From Schistosoma haematobium (lineage: Eukaryota; Platyhelminthes; Trematoda; Strigeidida; Schistosomatidae): a stretch of DNA of 64,000 bases. Shown piece after piece: positions 1 to 12,326 of the stretch. The position numbers were made by a program, and so were the translations under genes. Location of the stretch: positions 27,911,536 through 27,975,535 of the forward strand of contig NC_067198.1 of the NCBI RefSeq assembly GCF_000699445.3, read 5' to 3'. Within the stretch, counting starts at the first letter, position 1; every line of letters starts with the position of its first letter. The notes beneath the pieces are model-generated. The model was not told the origin of the DNA, ran no database searches, and was given only the letters and a program-made list of their open reading frames with translations.

Positions 1-14
1 TACGTAACAAGTAG
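1..14 (+). CDS. 3' end of the last exon of an upstream copy of the small secreted-protein family (partial)
   Basis: The first 14 bases equal positions 8798-8811, which end the last exon of the copy at 6.9-8.8 kb. The frame ends in codons for Arg-Asn-Lys and then TAG at 12-14. The bases after it continue as the same 3' flank. The window therefore opens inside the final codons of another family member lying to the left. Whether that copy is intact cannot be told from here. Confidence 0.6.
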
Positions 15-164
15 TAAATTATTCTCTAATGAACTGCAAAATGCATGGATCTGTAATACACTACTCAACAAATGTTGTTTTACATTGATCTATTTCTTTA
101 TTAAAACGATTTGAAACTTCGATTTATTTACTGATATACATTGGCTGTGAGTTGGTTGTAATAG

Positions 165-385
165 TTCATTGTTCAGGTGATAATTAGAAGTGTTCGAATT
201 CATGTACGAACTAAGAATTCGTGAATTAGTGCAATTTGAGATAGGAAGAACTAAATGAACACGAATAAAAGTATTGTATTTGGAATTCGTAATCAGTGCG
301 TAATCAAGTACTAATGAATCAGTAGCAAGTGCAAACACCATAATATCACACCAGTGTCTTAGATGTGATGTGATAGTTTCGATTG
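165..385 (+). repeat. Interspersed repeat family X, copy 1 (LTR-like, about 190 bp)
   Basis: The block begins near a GTGATAATTAG motif, contains GAATTCG and TCAAGTAC motifs in fixed order, and ends in ACACCATAAT. The same order of motifs recurs at 8962-9182 (by the long duplication), 1528-1606 (3' part only), about 11110-11320 (+) and about 28266-28445 (-). The best-preserved copies end in CACCACA, as does the solo LTR at 13982-14251. It is probably a decayed solo LTR, but the class is inferred. Confidence 0.5.
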
Positions 386-957
386 TACCTAGACAATCCA
401 TTAATTTTTTGAATGTAGTCATATCCAGTAGATGAAACTTAACCATATCAAAACTCAAACCACAATAAAACTGCACAGTTCATCCACTTTGAAATGATGA
501 TATGGAGACTTCTTTACAAACAGTCTATACGTCAATAGAGAATTGTGAATTTATTACTGAATTAAGTAATAAAACACAGAACACTTTAATGCTCACACTA
601 AATGTACAATGAGACGTTTTATAGATAAACTATTTGACCGTTATTATACTTACCGATTTGTTGAATACACTGGAAACCTTGGATTTATTATGAGTGATTA
701 TTATGAGAATATGGAAAAGTGATCTCGAGATATATTCAGACTTGCACTCACTGTTCATTTATTAGTTCACCGAACATCCATAAAGATTTTATATCCATAT
801 TTTCATTCATGTCATTTTCTGAAATGCGAAATCTTTAATAATATTACTATCAATAAGAGAATCAATACAATTTGTATTTCGGCCGGCTAACTAATTGAAT
901 ATTCGTTCATCAGTTTGTTATTTTTTGAACTGAATAACTATTTAAGTCAAGTGTGTT

Positions 958-2380
958 GAATTTCCTATTTTGTTTAGTATATTGAGTTTATAGGTTTCAG
1001 TGTCAATGTTCGATTTGATAGTTTCAGATAAATTGACTATTGGTTAGAAAATTAATATTTACCCTGTGGAAGTGGCTTTCTTTAAGTCTCGAAATGCTGG
1101 AAATACAATTTTTCTACTCGCTGGATATAAGGATTATATATTTGTTGTATGGCATAGTTCTTGTAGATAGTTATCATTAATTTTTCCCGTAATACTGTAC
1201 ATCTGCTGAAGTGAATGTCACTAAATGAGGTCGAGTTATCTGCGACGTTAATGCTTAGTAGTTAGCATCTCTTTTTTTCAAAGAATACCGTCAAATGTTT
1301 TTCACAGATTTGGCATGCTTTTGAGTCTACATTATCTTTCTTAATATCATCTGAGTAATCATGTTTCCAGGAGCAGCATCGAGTACTACATTTGGCATCT
1401 GATATATGAATCACTAGTAGCTGGAATATAATATGTATTTACAAACTGACATTGATCATTGCCGTAAATGCTATGCCATAACTCACATTGTTTTTCTAGG
1501 GAAATCTCTGCCAGTTCGTTTTGTGATGAATTTTGTATTTGGAATTCAAAATCATGCAGTAATCAAGTACAAAAAAATTATTAGTTCATACAGACACCAC
1601 AAGTAGTCTTTAATCTTTGACATTTATCGCCATCGGTCTCAAATAATTAGCATTTCTGAAATACAATCCATTGCAGTTTTTCCGCCTTTAGATAAACAAA
1701 ATGAAAACCATTGAGCATTGCACATCTAATTATGGAGAATTTATGGTTACGTTATCCAAGTGCAAACCAATTAAACACTTAGTGATATTGCTTCTTTTCT
1801 ATCATATAACTAAGTTAACCTAAACTTACAGTACACATTCAGTCTTTATATAACACTTGGAAAGCCTCCAAAATGTTTCTATTCATCTTTCACAAACCAC
1901 TTTTATCAGTACCAGACAATCAGACTAACAAATAATCAATTTTGACAGGTAGTTTTTCAAAGTATGAATAAGTGGTCACTGTTTAACTGTGAGATCATAA
2001 GCATTTAGTTTTAAATTATATTTCTGAATCGTGACGTTAAAGGCAATTAAATGAATTTTCTAGGTGATAAGTGGACTTTTGTGACACGTTACTTATGATA
2101 TAAATTAGTAATAAATCAACATTACTCAAACGAGACACAACAATATATGAATGGTATAATATTTGAAGTACTTATTCACTACAACTTAACTAAAAAGTAG
2201 TAAGTCCCAATATGAATTATTGTAGCGACAATTCCTAGTTGATCGGTTTTCCTTTCAAATGATGAATAATATTTGGTTCTAAATTAAAAACACCTATTGA
2301 TTTTTACTTGTGGAATAAAATACAGTTACAGCTGTAAGAACATTTAATGTATTTACAGAGAAGCAGTATACATCAATACA
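958..2380. other. AT-rich intergenic DNA
   Basis: Apart from the truncated family X copy at 1528-1606, I see no long open frame, splice-bounded exon, tRNA or recognisable element. Confidence 0.4.
1528..1606 (+). repeat. Interspersed repeat family X, 5'-truncated copy
   Basis: Only the 3' half of the family is present: the TTGTATTTGGAATTC motif, the TCAAGTAC motif, then TTAGTTCATACA and a terminal CACCACAAG. The spacing agrees with the copies at 165-385 and 11110-11320. Confidence 0.45.
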
Positions 2381-2389
2381 GCGAACAAA

Positions 2390-3970
2390 GGATGGGAGTG
2401 ATTTTATCTTGAGAATAGATTGTGATAGACTATTCCAGAGTCTGGGAAATTTACTGGTGAAGCAATTCATAAAGAGAGACGATTTAGAACATGTATATTT
2501 CAGTAATGAGGAGTTACGGATGCCGTAACTAGTAATTTCTCCTTATTGAATTACTTCAGTGGGTGTAAAGGATAGTGTAATAGATATTTTGAAGAGAAAG
2601 ATTACAATGAGTTTGAGTCCCCTCTTCCATTAAGAGTCCAGTTCAAGTTTATTACACTTGGACTTATAATTTAAGATGCACCCAGTCCCAGGAATGAGAA
2701 TGGTAAATAGTCTCTGAACGGGTTCCAATCTTAATTAATCCTTTATGCGAACACTACTAAGAATAAACGCACAGTATTCTAGGAGCGGTCGAACACATTT
2801 TATACATCGAACTACGTGACTCATTGTTATAGAAGTTACGAATTCTGCAACCCATAAGACGGTGAAACTTGGAGGTCTGTTTCAACACCTGTTTTGTAAT
2901 GGACAAATCGTAGGAGTACCTACATCCCAAGTCTAATACTTAGATAATACCTTACTATCTATGGTAAGATATAAATTGAGGGATATATTACCGAAGCACA
3001 TCCATCCAGATTTACCTGTGTTAAGCTTCAGTTTCTATGTTGAGCACTACTGCACTACCTTATTAAGCTTCATACTGATGCAATTCCGCATATTGTTCAG
3101 CTCATGAGAAGAAAATTAATACACTACTTTAAGATTATCTGCATACAGAAGAAGCTTACTCATACAAAAGCAATCGTAAATATCATTTATACGAACTGAA
3201 AAGAGTAAAGGGTCTATAACACTACCTTATATTACAGCACTTCTGACTGGAATAGCATCCGAAAAGGAAGACTTGATTTTGACTGTTTGATGTCAATGGC
3301 TAAGAAAGGAATTTAATTTGACCCCGGAAGAGGAGAGTTTACCCATAAGAAGCGGGTAGTTAACCATGTCAATAGCTTTAGAAATGCCAAAGTATAGCAA
3401 TAATGCTAGTTATCCTCAGTTTTGTTGAGTAAAGCCTAAATCACCGAAGTCAAACTGACAGGTCATACAATATCGAATTTTAAGAAATCCATGTTGACAA
3501 TCATTGATAAATTTTTCGGTCAGTAAATAGTTGGAGAGTTCTTCACCAACAACTTTTCCCATAATCCAGGAGATAACTGAAGTAATATTTATGGGCCGAT
3601 AATTTTTTCAAAGATAAGGATAAGTCCCTGTTTTCAGAAAGAGAGAGTAAACAGCTTTAGAAGAAGAATTGGAATAACCGGTCCACCATATTTGTAGATA
3701 AAGAATAAAATCTCGTCTACTCCATAACCGCTTGAAACATTAAGGGAGTTTATAGCGCTAATAATTTTTAGGTTATGTGAAGGAGATAGTTTTCATTGAG
3801 TTACTGGTCACATGCATAACTTCTGAAACGGTGCCATTTAAGAATCGATTATTATTCTCAAAAATACCATTGTGAAGGTTTGCAGTGGTTTTAGAGTCAT
3901 TTAATAAAGTGCCAGTAACCGTAGGACACGTTGGTTTCTTGCAGTCTGTTTAGTATTAGGCCTGCTTACA
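2390..3970 (-). pseudogene. Decayed non-LTR retrotransposon reverse transcriptase (jockey/CR1-like)
   Basis: Read on the minus strand in broken frames, this stretch shows the RT order of a non-LTR element. There is a segment like 'KSGIFP..W..sRITPIFKKGDK' seen as SLFLKTGTYPYL, then YRPINITSVIS, then QHGF-like text, then GSVIDPLLFSVRINDI (from GSVxGPLLFxxxIND), and finally LLLYADNLKVV near 3140, where the catalytic YADD has become YADN. Several stops and frame changes interrupt it. It is a dead fragment lacking a clear endonuclease; the clade is uncertain. Confidence 0.6.
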
Positions 3971-3989
3971 CGAAGGTTGTGGTGATCGT

Positions 3990-5180
3990 TCTGTGCGTCA
4001 TTTTTGCAAAGTATATTTCTTTGATTTAGAAAGTGGGTTACTGGCAAGTCGCTGGGATGATGAAATGGTGGATCGACCAGTTCTTGCTCATATAATCACC
4101 CCTACGATTAGTAGAGTCAAACCTGCTGTCGAGAAGTATATTTTTGTTCGTTTGAGCTTTTGCAATAGTTTTGGTACTAGTTTTGGAACCAGACACTTCC
4201 TTATATACTTTTTTATTTTAACTGTGTTTTGGAGAACTTTCATGTTAGAACTAGGTATTTGGGTATGCGCTTCTGATGTTAAGTCAAATCTATGTCTACA
4301 CTAGGTATACATTAGTTATCTAAAGTCTCTACAGGCTTAAGTGGCAAGTTAGCATTCGTTATTGATAAATCAGAGTGTTGGCTGACAGGCGATATGTTAG
4401 TCACATCAGTGGATTTTGGTGATGAGGCAATGGGATTGTTGTAAATTCGACATCATTATTTTCGTTTAAGGTATGCTCTTGCGTAGGTCTTTGATTGGTG
4501 GTTTTATCTGAGAAGGTACGAACATTCTTAAACTTTGTAAGTTCTCAGATTAACCGTTCAGATTCCTTCGGTTGTTCAGCTAATATATGTCAATCCAACC
4601 TAAACAAAATAGGGCACGCGAACGTCTGGTGCTTTTCATTAAGGTAAATAAATTGACACATACTATTTTAAGAGTTAGCTGCTTTCAGTATCAAATTACC
4701 CACAGCTTTAAACGTGATTTTTTCAGGTATGTTATAAATGTTCACGTTATTTTGAGGGATCATCCTCTCAGTAACTTCTCCAGAAATAAAACCGATAACA
4801 GGTGTTACTTTGATAATGTCTCCAAGACCCACAGGAACTACGTCCTTAGATTATAGTAGATTAAGGAGTGGTGATGCTTTGAGTCCTTACTTATGACCAC
4901 CATACGTTGATGAAGAGCTCTCAAGCGATTCCCCTTTAAATGACTTCAGTCTACAACTCATGTCGCTTGATCGCTTATACATACGGCCTAATTCACCATT
5001 TGTCATACCGATGCTAGTAGATCTTGCTGTAAAATTGATTATTAAATTAGATCCTAAGTCATTCAGCAGCATGTGTACCAAAAGTCCGGTCCTAAGATTA
5101 ACGATTTCTAAATCATCTACTGGGCATGAAGTGTACGCATTAAAAGAATTGTTTATATGTGACGTATAAGGGCTTTACCA
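3990..5180. other. Unassigned, slightly GC-richer DNA next to the LINE relic
   Basis: The composition here is more even than in the flanks, with overlapping open frames on both strands (103 codons at 3993-4304 +, 64 at 4887-5081 -). It may be the 5' part of the minus-strand LINE whose RT lies at 2390-3970, because it directly precedes it in that orientation. I could not recognise any endonuclease motif, so the link is positional only. Confidence 0.25.
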
Positions 5181-5189
5181 AGATGGTTT

Positions 5190-6810
5190 TGTCGATAGGC
5201 AACCGACTTTGATATTAGTGTTAATCCTAAAGCTGTATAAATACTAGGATAAAATAATAACTATATACAGTGTAAAAGATATCGCATAATTAAAAACAGA
5301 AACTCATTAAATTGAACAGTGTAACTAAGAAGATAGGAGTGATCCGAAGCTAGAAATCTTGTATGTTTATCGCAACATGTGTATTTAAAAACCATCCAAA
5401 CAACTCTAAAAAATGTTTATTATGCAATTCCGTACTACATGGATGAACTATACTATCCTTTTCTTAATACCTTATGTTTTTAAACTTGACGGTAGTCTGA
5501 TTCATATCCATCTGAATTATTGAATGTGAGGTGGTCAATCTGAAGTGTAGTTATTTATTCTTAGGCATTCCGAAAGGAACATTAAAACCACTTCAACGAA
5601 TTTTCGTAATCAATAACCATGTATCAATCTGTCAAGAGAACCTAGAGTGATGGCTTGATGATTACAAGTGGAACAAAAATTAATTCGAACAGTTTATTTT
5701 ACCATTCAGGTCTGTCGACTTATTTAAACATCTCAAATTTTAAATTTACGGAATGTTAGATATATTTGTTGCTGATAGATTCTGATTCGAACATTAATCT
5801 GCTGTCAATCTCAGAATATAAAATCGTTTCAATAATTTAAAAAATGAAAATGGTTCAGCAAAAAGATCCATTTCTATTTAGGAGTAAATCCACACATCAT
5901 AAGAAGATCAAAAAGTCTTCATGTCAAACACAACCGAAAACATAATGTAAATGGTTGTGTGAGTAATTTTTTAAAATATATTTTTGATTTAACAACTGCT
6001 ATTGTCATAAGTGAAGCAGTAAGGCATTCACTAATGACAAAGTAATGAATTTAAACTTTGAAACGTTTACCGGTGTTTGTGTACCCTGAAAACCAAACAC
6101 AACGTTCTTAAAGATAATTTAGATATAGATCTACTGAATTCGATTGTCAATCTATAAGACTTAAGAGCTAAGGGTAGTTATAGTGATTTACATGCTTTTC
6201 CGAAAAACAAATGATCATCATAAAAATTAAGAAGTATTTATAAAATATTGGGGATAATGCAACAATCAACCATAAGTATTTTTCGCGTTATCGTGTAGTC
6301 AAACCCCAAATTGACAGTAGTATTTGATATATGATATCTACTAAATAATAAAACTATATAAAGTGTTGAAATCAAAGAACCCAAACTCTCAAAACTCTAC
6401 AATGATTAGAAAATAAAGTTATGAAAGTGAAACACCACAACACTGCTTACAACAGTAATTTAATGTCTTTTCGTAGTCACGTCTGAAATGTACAAAAATT
6501 AGTGTCAACTCAATAATTGTGACATAATTCCAGTATCACATGAAACTAATCCATGAAGAGTTTACTGCAATGCGTTATCATCGAATTCATCAGATTACTC
6601 TAATAATCATTATTAGGAGCAAAACTAGAGCAAACACATGTCTGCACATTGAACTGTAAAACAGATGAATTACACATAAGTGATTTTCGTCAATATACGA
6701 CCACCGGAAGTGAAAACGATCAGTAAGGTAACGTATTTCGATTTCAGCAAACTGATTTGCGACACTTCAATGTCATTGAACAACAAACACGGAGAATGTG
6801 TTGACAATGT
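5190..6810. other. AT-rich intergenic DNA upstream of the broken secreted-protein gene
   Basis: No exon, RNA gene or element was recognised. The next identifiable signal is the TATA box at 6822. Confidence 0.4.
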
Positions 6811-6821
6811 GGCACTCAAAC

Positions 6822-6829
6822 TATATAAG
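6822..6829 (+). promoter_or_regulatory. TATA box of the broken family copy
   Basis: TATATAAG lies 51 bases before the ATG at 6881. The same octamer at nearly the same distance precedes the intact + copy (12319-12326 to ATG 12378), and TATATAAA precedes the minus-strand copy (18905-18898 to 18847). Conservation across three loci argues for a real core promoter. Confidence 0.6.
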
Positions 6830-7192
6830 AAGAAAGAATTGGATGTGGCAACAGAACACGATAAACCATCAACAAACATAATGCATGTAAGTCCACAGTT
6901 AACGATGTGTACATAGAACTAACTTGATAACTGACACGATTCGAATGTACTTCTTCACAATCTTCTTCTCATACTTGTAAATGATGCCTGTATATTTTCC
7001 ATTTCATTCACTTGTCATCCGAATTTATTTCATCATAATAATGCCTCACTGTGGTGACACACAAATTACTACACAATCTATCACTAATACAATTTATCAT
7101 GTTCTTGCCACAGCTACCACAGAATCTATCCTTATTCACATTTCACTTCAGGTCCAATATCTGTTTGTCATTTTCCTGATAACCCTGGATGT
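6822..7192 (+). repeat. Near-identical promoter/exon 1/intron 1/exon 2 block, pair at 12319-12689
   Basis: From the TATA box through the tiny first exon, the whole first intron and most of the signal-peptide exon, this block matches 12319-12689 at a constant offset of 5,497 bases with very few differences. Similarity weakens upstream of the TATA box. It drops towards the end of exon 2, where the 3' bases and encoded residues differ. The intron is therefore better conserved than the coding tail, which suggests gene conversion or a partial duplication. Confidence 0.75.
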
Positions 7193-7439
7193 GATTTGCT
7201 CACAACGTCCACAAGGTGAGTGGAAATCAGTAAATTTTCATTCTCAACCTTGTTGATAACTGACCGTATTAGAATGCGGAAGAGTCTTGCAAGTAGTATT
7301 CCTTATGATTACTCCCATCACACTTGTGTGAATGCAGTATACTGACGTGTATGCATTTGCGATCAGAACATTTGATAAGTCCAATTTGACTGTGATTTTG
7401 AATAATGAGGGAAACGTAATAGTATATTTGTAATAAGTT

Positions 7440-7492
7440 GTTCTTCCGGATTTCCCGTGGAGGTCTAACTAGGATCGATTCGCGATTTAAAA
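7440..7492 (+). repeat. Fragment of the 3' tail of a SINE
   Basis: It resembles the 3' end of the SINE at 7668-7895, sharing the order of a TTTC..TGGAGGTC-like segment, GATTCGCGATTTAAAAACTA-like text and the A-run. No tRNA-like head is present. Confidence 0.35.
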
Positions 7493-7667
7493 ACTATGGA
7501 AATTCGACGAACTACACAAAACATTTTATGGATAATAATCACGCGCTCACTAGTGGCTAGTTGTAAAACTCAACTCATAGGATGCTAGTAAGAAGCAGTG
7601 ATCAGTGGAGTTCGACCATTTTGGATAGGAAAGTTGTCCACCAGGTGATGGAAGATGGTTGCAAAAT

Positions 7668-7895
7668 ATCGTGAATTCATTAAACTTCAACATTATCACC
7701 GTAGGATGTCGGAACACTGGTCTAGAAGTGAGACACTCACACGTGAGACCGAAGGTAATTTTTTATTCCAAGGTGTATGGTCATGAATGATTACTGCTGA
7801 GATGTGCTATAGTGGGATGAAACGGACATCCAGTGATACAAGTCTTTTCAACGCTGGTCCAACCAAGATTAGTTCGTGACTTAAAAACTACTAAA
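7668..7895 (+). repeat. tRNA-derived SINE (Sm-alpha-like), diverged copy, inside intron 2 of copy A
   Basis: It aligns with the SINEs at 14578-14800 and 25172-25405 (reverse) from their shared start (GTGGATTGGTT-like), through the ACTGGTCTAGA box A-like segment, to a GGGATGAAACGG segment and a TGGTCCAACC tail. The box B and the hammerhead helix II are badly degraded. It is an old copy. Confidence 0.5.
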
Positions 7896-8797
7896 GTGGA
7901 ACTTTTGCTTTGTAGACAATGGATAATTGCTGATGACATGTATTTCTTGGATAGTTCTACAAATCTCAGTCACACTTTTAGTGAGTACTGAATGGAGAAT
8001 AAATACACTGAGTATTTTTCTCTCTAAAGACAACCAGGTATTCTCTGTAGAGCATTGTCACTTTTCGGTTTATGAACTTGGAATACTACTAAAACTGCCT
8101 GATTTATTTCTCAAGTGATCAAACACTCAAGACATACTAGTGAGATATAGGCGGATTCAGGCGTTAAACGTTAGGACTACTCACTGTTATATTTCTAAAT
8201 ATTATACATCATTCATTTCTGGTTGGAAAGTTGTTCTTTGAATGTGAAGTCACAAAGAAGTTAATTTTTAGTAACCCAACACAACAAAACGATAGTCAGA
8301 TTCATCGTATCACTGCATTGCATGTTAACTTGCAATCTCACTCCTCCTATAAGGAACATTCCAAGTGCATTATTTATGAGCCATAATATATTCTTCAAAA
8401 CAGTATAGAAACTATTAGAAGAGGAACTGGTATGTTGCCGTCCACAGCAAACAATAAATCGTTCTTTATACATGGAATCATTCAGCTCACAGAATACACA
8501 TCCAATGAAGCATAAAACTGCTCGGCACTCAATCCTATTCCTCAGCACAATCGATAAGACATTATCGGAATCTGAATATTGACAATGACTGTTGTGAATA
8601 TTCTACTTGCTTGCTCACCTCTATTTGTCTCTTTTCTTTGTTTGTCTACACTGAAATATGTTTTCTAGCTAATCCAGGTCTATCAGAAAAGATAAAAAGA
8701 TTTGGCATTGCTTAAAAAGACTCCAGAATTTCAAAAGTCAAAGCAAAAATTATGGCCCTATTAGATGAGAAAATAGACAAATTTGTTCTGGATCAAA

Positions 8798-9754
8798 TAC
8801 GTAACAAGTAGTAAATTATTCTCTAATGAACTGCAAAATGCATGGATCTGTAATACACTACTCAACAAATGTTGTTTTACATTGATCTATTTCTTTATTA
8901 AAACGATTTGAAACTTCGATTTATTTACTGATATACATTGGCTGTGAGTTGGTTGTAATAGTTCATTGTTCAGGTGATAATTAGAAGTGTTCGAATTCAT
9001 GTACGAACTAAGAATTCGTGAATTAGTGCAATTTGAGATAGGAAGAACTAAATGAACACGAATAAAAGTATTGTATTTGGAATTCGTAATCAGTGCGTAA
9101 TCAAGTACTAATGAATCAGTAGCAAGTGCAAACACCATAATATCACACCAGTGTCTTAGATGTGATGTGATAGTTTCGATTGTACCTAGACAATCCATTA
9201 ATTTTTTGAATGTAGTCATATCCAGTAGATGAAACTTAACCATATCAAAACTCAAACCACAATAAAACTGCACAGTTCATCCACTTTGAAATGATGATAT
9301 GGAGACTTCTTTACAAACAGTCTATACGTCAATAGAGAATTGTGAATTTATTACTGAATTAAGTAATAAAACACAGAACACTTTAATGCTCACACTAAAT
9401 GTACAATGAGACGTTTTATAGATAAACTATTTGACCGTTATTATACTTACCGATTTGTTGAATACACTGGAAACCTTGGATTTATTATGAGTGATTATTA
9501 TGAGAATATGGAAAAGTGATCTCGAGATATATTCAGACTTGCACTCACTGTTCATTTATTAGTTCACCGAACATCCATAAAGATTTTATATCCATATTTT
9601 CATTCATGTCATTTTCTGAAATGCGAAATCTTTAATAATATTACTATCAATAAGAGAATCAATACAATTTGTATTTCGGCCGGCTAACTAATTGAATATT
9701 CGTTCATCAGTTTGTTATTTTTTGAACTGAATAACTATTTAAGTCAAGTGTGTT
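8798..9754 (+). repeat. Right copy of the long direct repeat (pair at 1-957)
   Basis: It reads the same as 1-957. It begins inside the last exon of copy A (the final codons and TAG at 8809-8811) and covers its 3' flank, including a copy of interspersed family X at about 8962-9182. See the entry at 1-957 for interpretation. Confidence 0.85.
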
Positions 9755-10093
9755 AGATTTCCTATGTTGTCTAGTATAATTAGTCAGAAGGGAATATCAA
9801 TAAACTTCCGTCGTTTTTGAAGGAAATGTATCTGTGCTAATAATAGGAATTGTATTTTAAGTTTAATAACCTATGTTCGACAATATGTTGCTTTCTAAAT
9901 GCTAATTGTTGCTTCGAGACTGGACTCCCTTAATGTATAACCTAGTGATAGAGGATCAAGTAGTTGAGTGAATCGATTGCTTCCCGTATGTTAGAAGTCT
10001 CATCAGACTTGTTATTTTGTTATCTTACGTAATTACTGAACGTATGGGGAAATTCCTCCTGGTCCTTACCAAATTGCATCACTTGTGATGTAA

Positions 10094-10660
10094 ATGAGAC
10101 GTACATTTGTCAACCAAAGTTTGAGTGTACTGGACAATAGTTCTCACTGTCGACGTGATATATGTTCATTGAAAGGTCAATACATGTATAGGGTACCGGT
10201 TCTCGATTTTCAATGTCTTCGAAACACTGCTAGGTTTTCGTGGAACAACCGAGTGAACAGTGCTGTGGTTAGTAATAGGGTACCAGACAAAAGTACTAAA
10301 TCGGTCGATGGGTTGGCGGATCCTCATGAACTGAGATGCTCGAGGCAAACGTTAAGTTCTCCTAATCATCGTCTACCTCGAAGTACGACTTCAACTAGTG
10401 TAGAAGCAGATTGAAAGAAAGTTGCGGATGGTTAAACCGGGACGTATCATCAGCCGATGAAGTCAATAATCGTCAATCTGAGCCATGTTGAAAGATTCCG
10501 TCTACATGGTTGGGGTTCGAGTTATAACGGAGATTGGTGATCGGAGTGATTGCGTTGTTCATGGTCGTACAGTTGGATTCATTCTCTGTCTTACTTTCGA
10601 TCTCGAGTCCCAGTATTCCTTCAGGCGTACATTTTCATTTCCTTTTATCAAGACGTATTT
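10094..10660 (+). pseudogene. C-terminal fragment of an RTE-clade LINE reverse transcriptase
   Basis: The open frame at 10094-10414 includes VLDFQCLRNTARFSWNNRVN, then SKSVDG-like and PNHRLPR segments. These align with the C-terminal tail of the LINE at 49.4-52.7 kb (LVFDHRCLRNIAGVCWDHRV, KSVDEVV, PEHQLPRR). Downstream, CTGAGCCATGTTG and TGGTTGGGGTTCG match that LINE's last coding bases. There is no RT core, and the 5' end is truncated. Confidence 0.65.
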
Positions 10661-12300
10661 TCATTGTATATATTTTTTTATTTCAGCTATTGCTACATTA
10701 TTTTGACTCGTTCATAACTAGTCCCGTTGTTTTCATCTGGCCGTGCTTATTTGGTACGGCAATATTACCTAGTACACCCTTTTAACGGGTTCCACTTTTC
10801 TTATGTCTGATTGGGAATAACTAATGCTTATCTCTAATCACACAACATTCCGGATTATATTTTACATTGTACGAAGTATACAAGGATTTTCCCAGAAATA
10901 ATTTCAACATCTGAAGTATTACTAGCTAATAAATAACACATTTATCAATTAGAAATCGGCTACAGCAAGCAATTTCAAAAGTCAGTGAATCTGTGTTTGG
11001 TAAATCAGATAACATGTCAAGCTATGGTTGTCGACTAAAGTGAACTTTTACAAGCCACAAGTATATTACCAAATTTTAAAGTTTTGTGATAGTGAGCATT
11101 ATGGAAACTATAAGCGCTTTTGAAATATATTTCTTTGGTATTTCGAATTATTTGAATTGTATTATGAACTAAGAATCCCCGAAATAACGCAATTTAATCA
11201 AGAAGTACGAGATAAGCACAAACGAATGTATTGTATTTAGAATTCGAAATCAAGCATTCCACAAGTACAATAAAAAACACTAGTTAATTCAAACACCACA
11301 ATTTTACAAAGTAATAACGTGCTTTAATGTCAAAAATTATTCGTGAAACTCTCCTTCTTTTTCAGATTGTGTGATAAATAGCATGTAGTAAATCTTTTCA
11401 AATCGTCTTTAACTACAGATTACAATCCTTGAGTTTGTAATATCATCATTCAATATATCATCCAAGATTTTATAGACACCAAATTAATTGTATTAAGCAT
11501 TCATAACAACAAAATGAAATCCAAATGATAAAAGCCACTAAAAATTGTACAAGTAGAAACTTCGGAACTTATGAAAGTTTACATCTATGTAGATAATACA
11601 AATAGTATAGTTTTGAAATACTCAGACTTTATAATAATGATCGAAGTATTTTATCATCATATAGTGACTTTAAAAAAACATTGATGTATTATTAAAAGTT
11701 AAGCATCCCTGAAATTATGTTACCTATCCAAACAACTTTGTACCACAGTTGATATTTCACTCGTCAATGAAGCTTTAGATTTAGACATTCATTGTGAAAC
11801 TGAATACTTAAATTAAAGAGAAGACAATATACTAAATAGTAGAAATTTTGGTAAAATGAAGGTAAAGCCGTCATGATAATCAGAAACTATGGTAACAAAA
11901 CTAATGTGTAGTTTATTTAATAATGTTATAATTGTAATAATAATGTAGGCTTATTATTTAAAATTAGTCGGAACACAATAAATTTAAAGGCAAACACACT
12001 TCTCTGTGTTGTATGGAACGTAACTCATGTTAATTGAATATCATATTAGTTAGAAGTTCACAAAAGAACTATTATTCAGTTTTAAGGCCCACCTATTAGT
12101 ACACTTGATAATTCAAAATACAAAAATCAAAGAACATAAATATTGACAAGTATTTTCAGAATTGACAATAATGCAAATGAAATGACAGTAAAATATAATG
12201 TTGATTTCACAAAATACTGGAAATGAAATGTTTAATATTTCAGTAGAATAATCCATTACACTTAACTGTCATTGAGTGACAAATAAGGAGAAAGTATTAA
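10661..12300. other. AT-rich intergenic DNA with one family X repeat copy
   Basis: At about 11110-11320 (+) lies a copy of interspersed family X, ending in AACACCACAAT. Otherwise I see only AT-rich sequence with scattered short open frames. Confidence 0.4.
11110..11320 (+). repeat. Interspersed repeat family X, copy 3
   Basis: It shares with 165-385 the ordered motifs AACTAAGAATCCC/TC, CGCAATTTAA, TTGTATTTAGAATTCG, CACAAGTAC and ACACCACAAT. It is diverged but essentially full length. Confidence 0.5.
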
Positions 12301-12318
12301 CAATAAGGACACTCAGAC

Positions 12319-12326
12319 TATATAAG
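12319..12326 (+). promoter_or_regulatory. TATA box of the intact + strand family copy
   Basis: TATATAAG, 52 bases before the ATG at 12378. The sequence around it is nearly the same as at the broken copy (6822). Confidence 0.65.

Larger units (their letters stand above)
1..957 (+). repeat. Left copy of a long direct repeat (pair at 8798-9754)
   Basis: This stretch reads the same as 8798-9754, a constant offset of 8,797 bases, with no difference noticed line by line. After 957/9754 the copies become imperfect (to about 983/9780) and then unrelated. It covers the 3' flank of the small secreted-protein gene. The pair indicates a recent tandem duplication of a unit of about 8.8 kb, or gene conversion of the 3' flank. 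The 128-codon open frame on the minus strand in each copy is a by-product and not a gene. Confidence 0.85.
6881..8811 (+). pseudogene. Small secreted-protein family, copy A (frameshifted last exon)
   Basis: Exon 1 coding part is 6881-6886 (ATGCAT, donor GTAAGT). Exon 2 is 7152-7215 (64 bases, after TTCACTTCAG, donor GTGAGT, phase 1) and encodes a hydrophobic signal peptide containing QYLFVIFLIT and ending near ICSQRPQ. The last exon starts at 8678 after TAATCCAG. In the spliced frame it meets a stop at 8713-8715 after only about a dozen codons. Homology to the intact copies continues in shifted frames: KKTPEFQKSK in one frame, then MALLDEKIDKFVLDQIRNK in another, ending at TAG 8809-8811. The frame changes fall in A-runs near 8690-8700 and 8748. 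A short truncated secreted peptide could still be made. The family is not one I can name. Confidence 0.7.

Noticed and set aside
90..476. 128-codon open frame on the minus strand, present twice (also 8887-9273)
   Set aside because: Its duplication is explained by the 957-base direct repeat. It overlaps an interspersed repeat and has low-complexity composition and no splice or family support.
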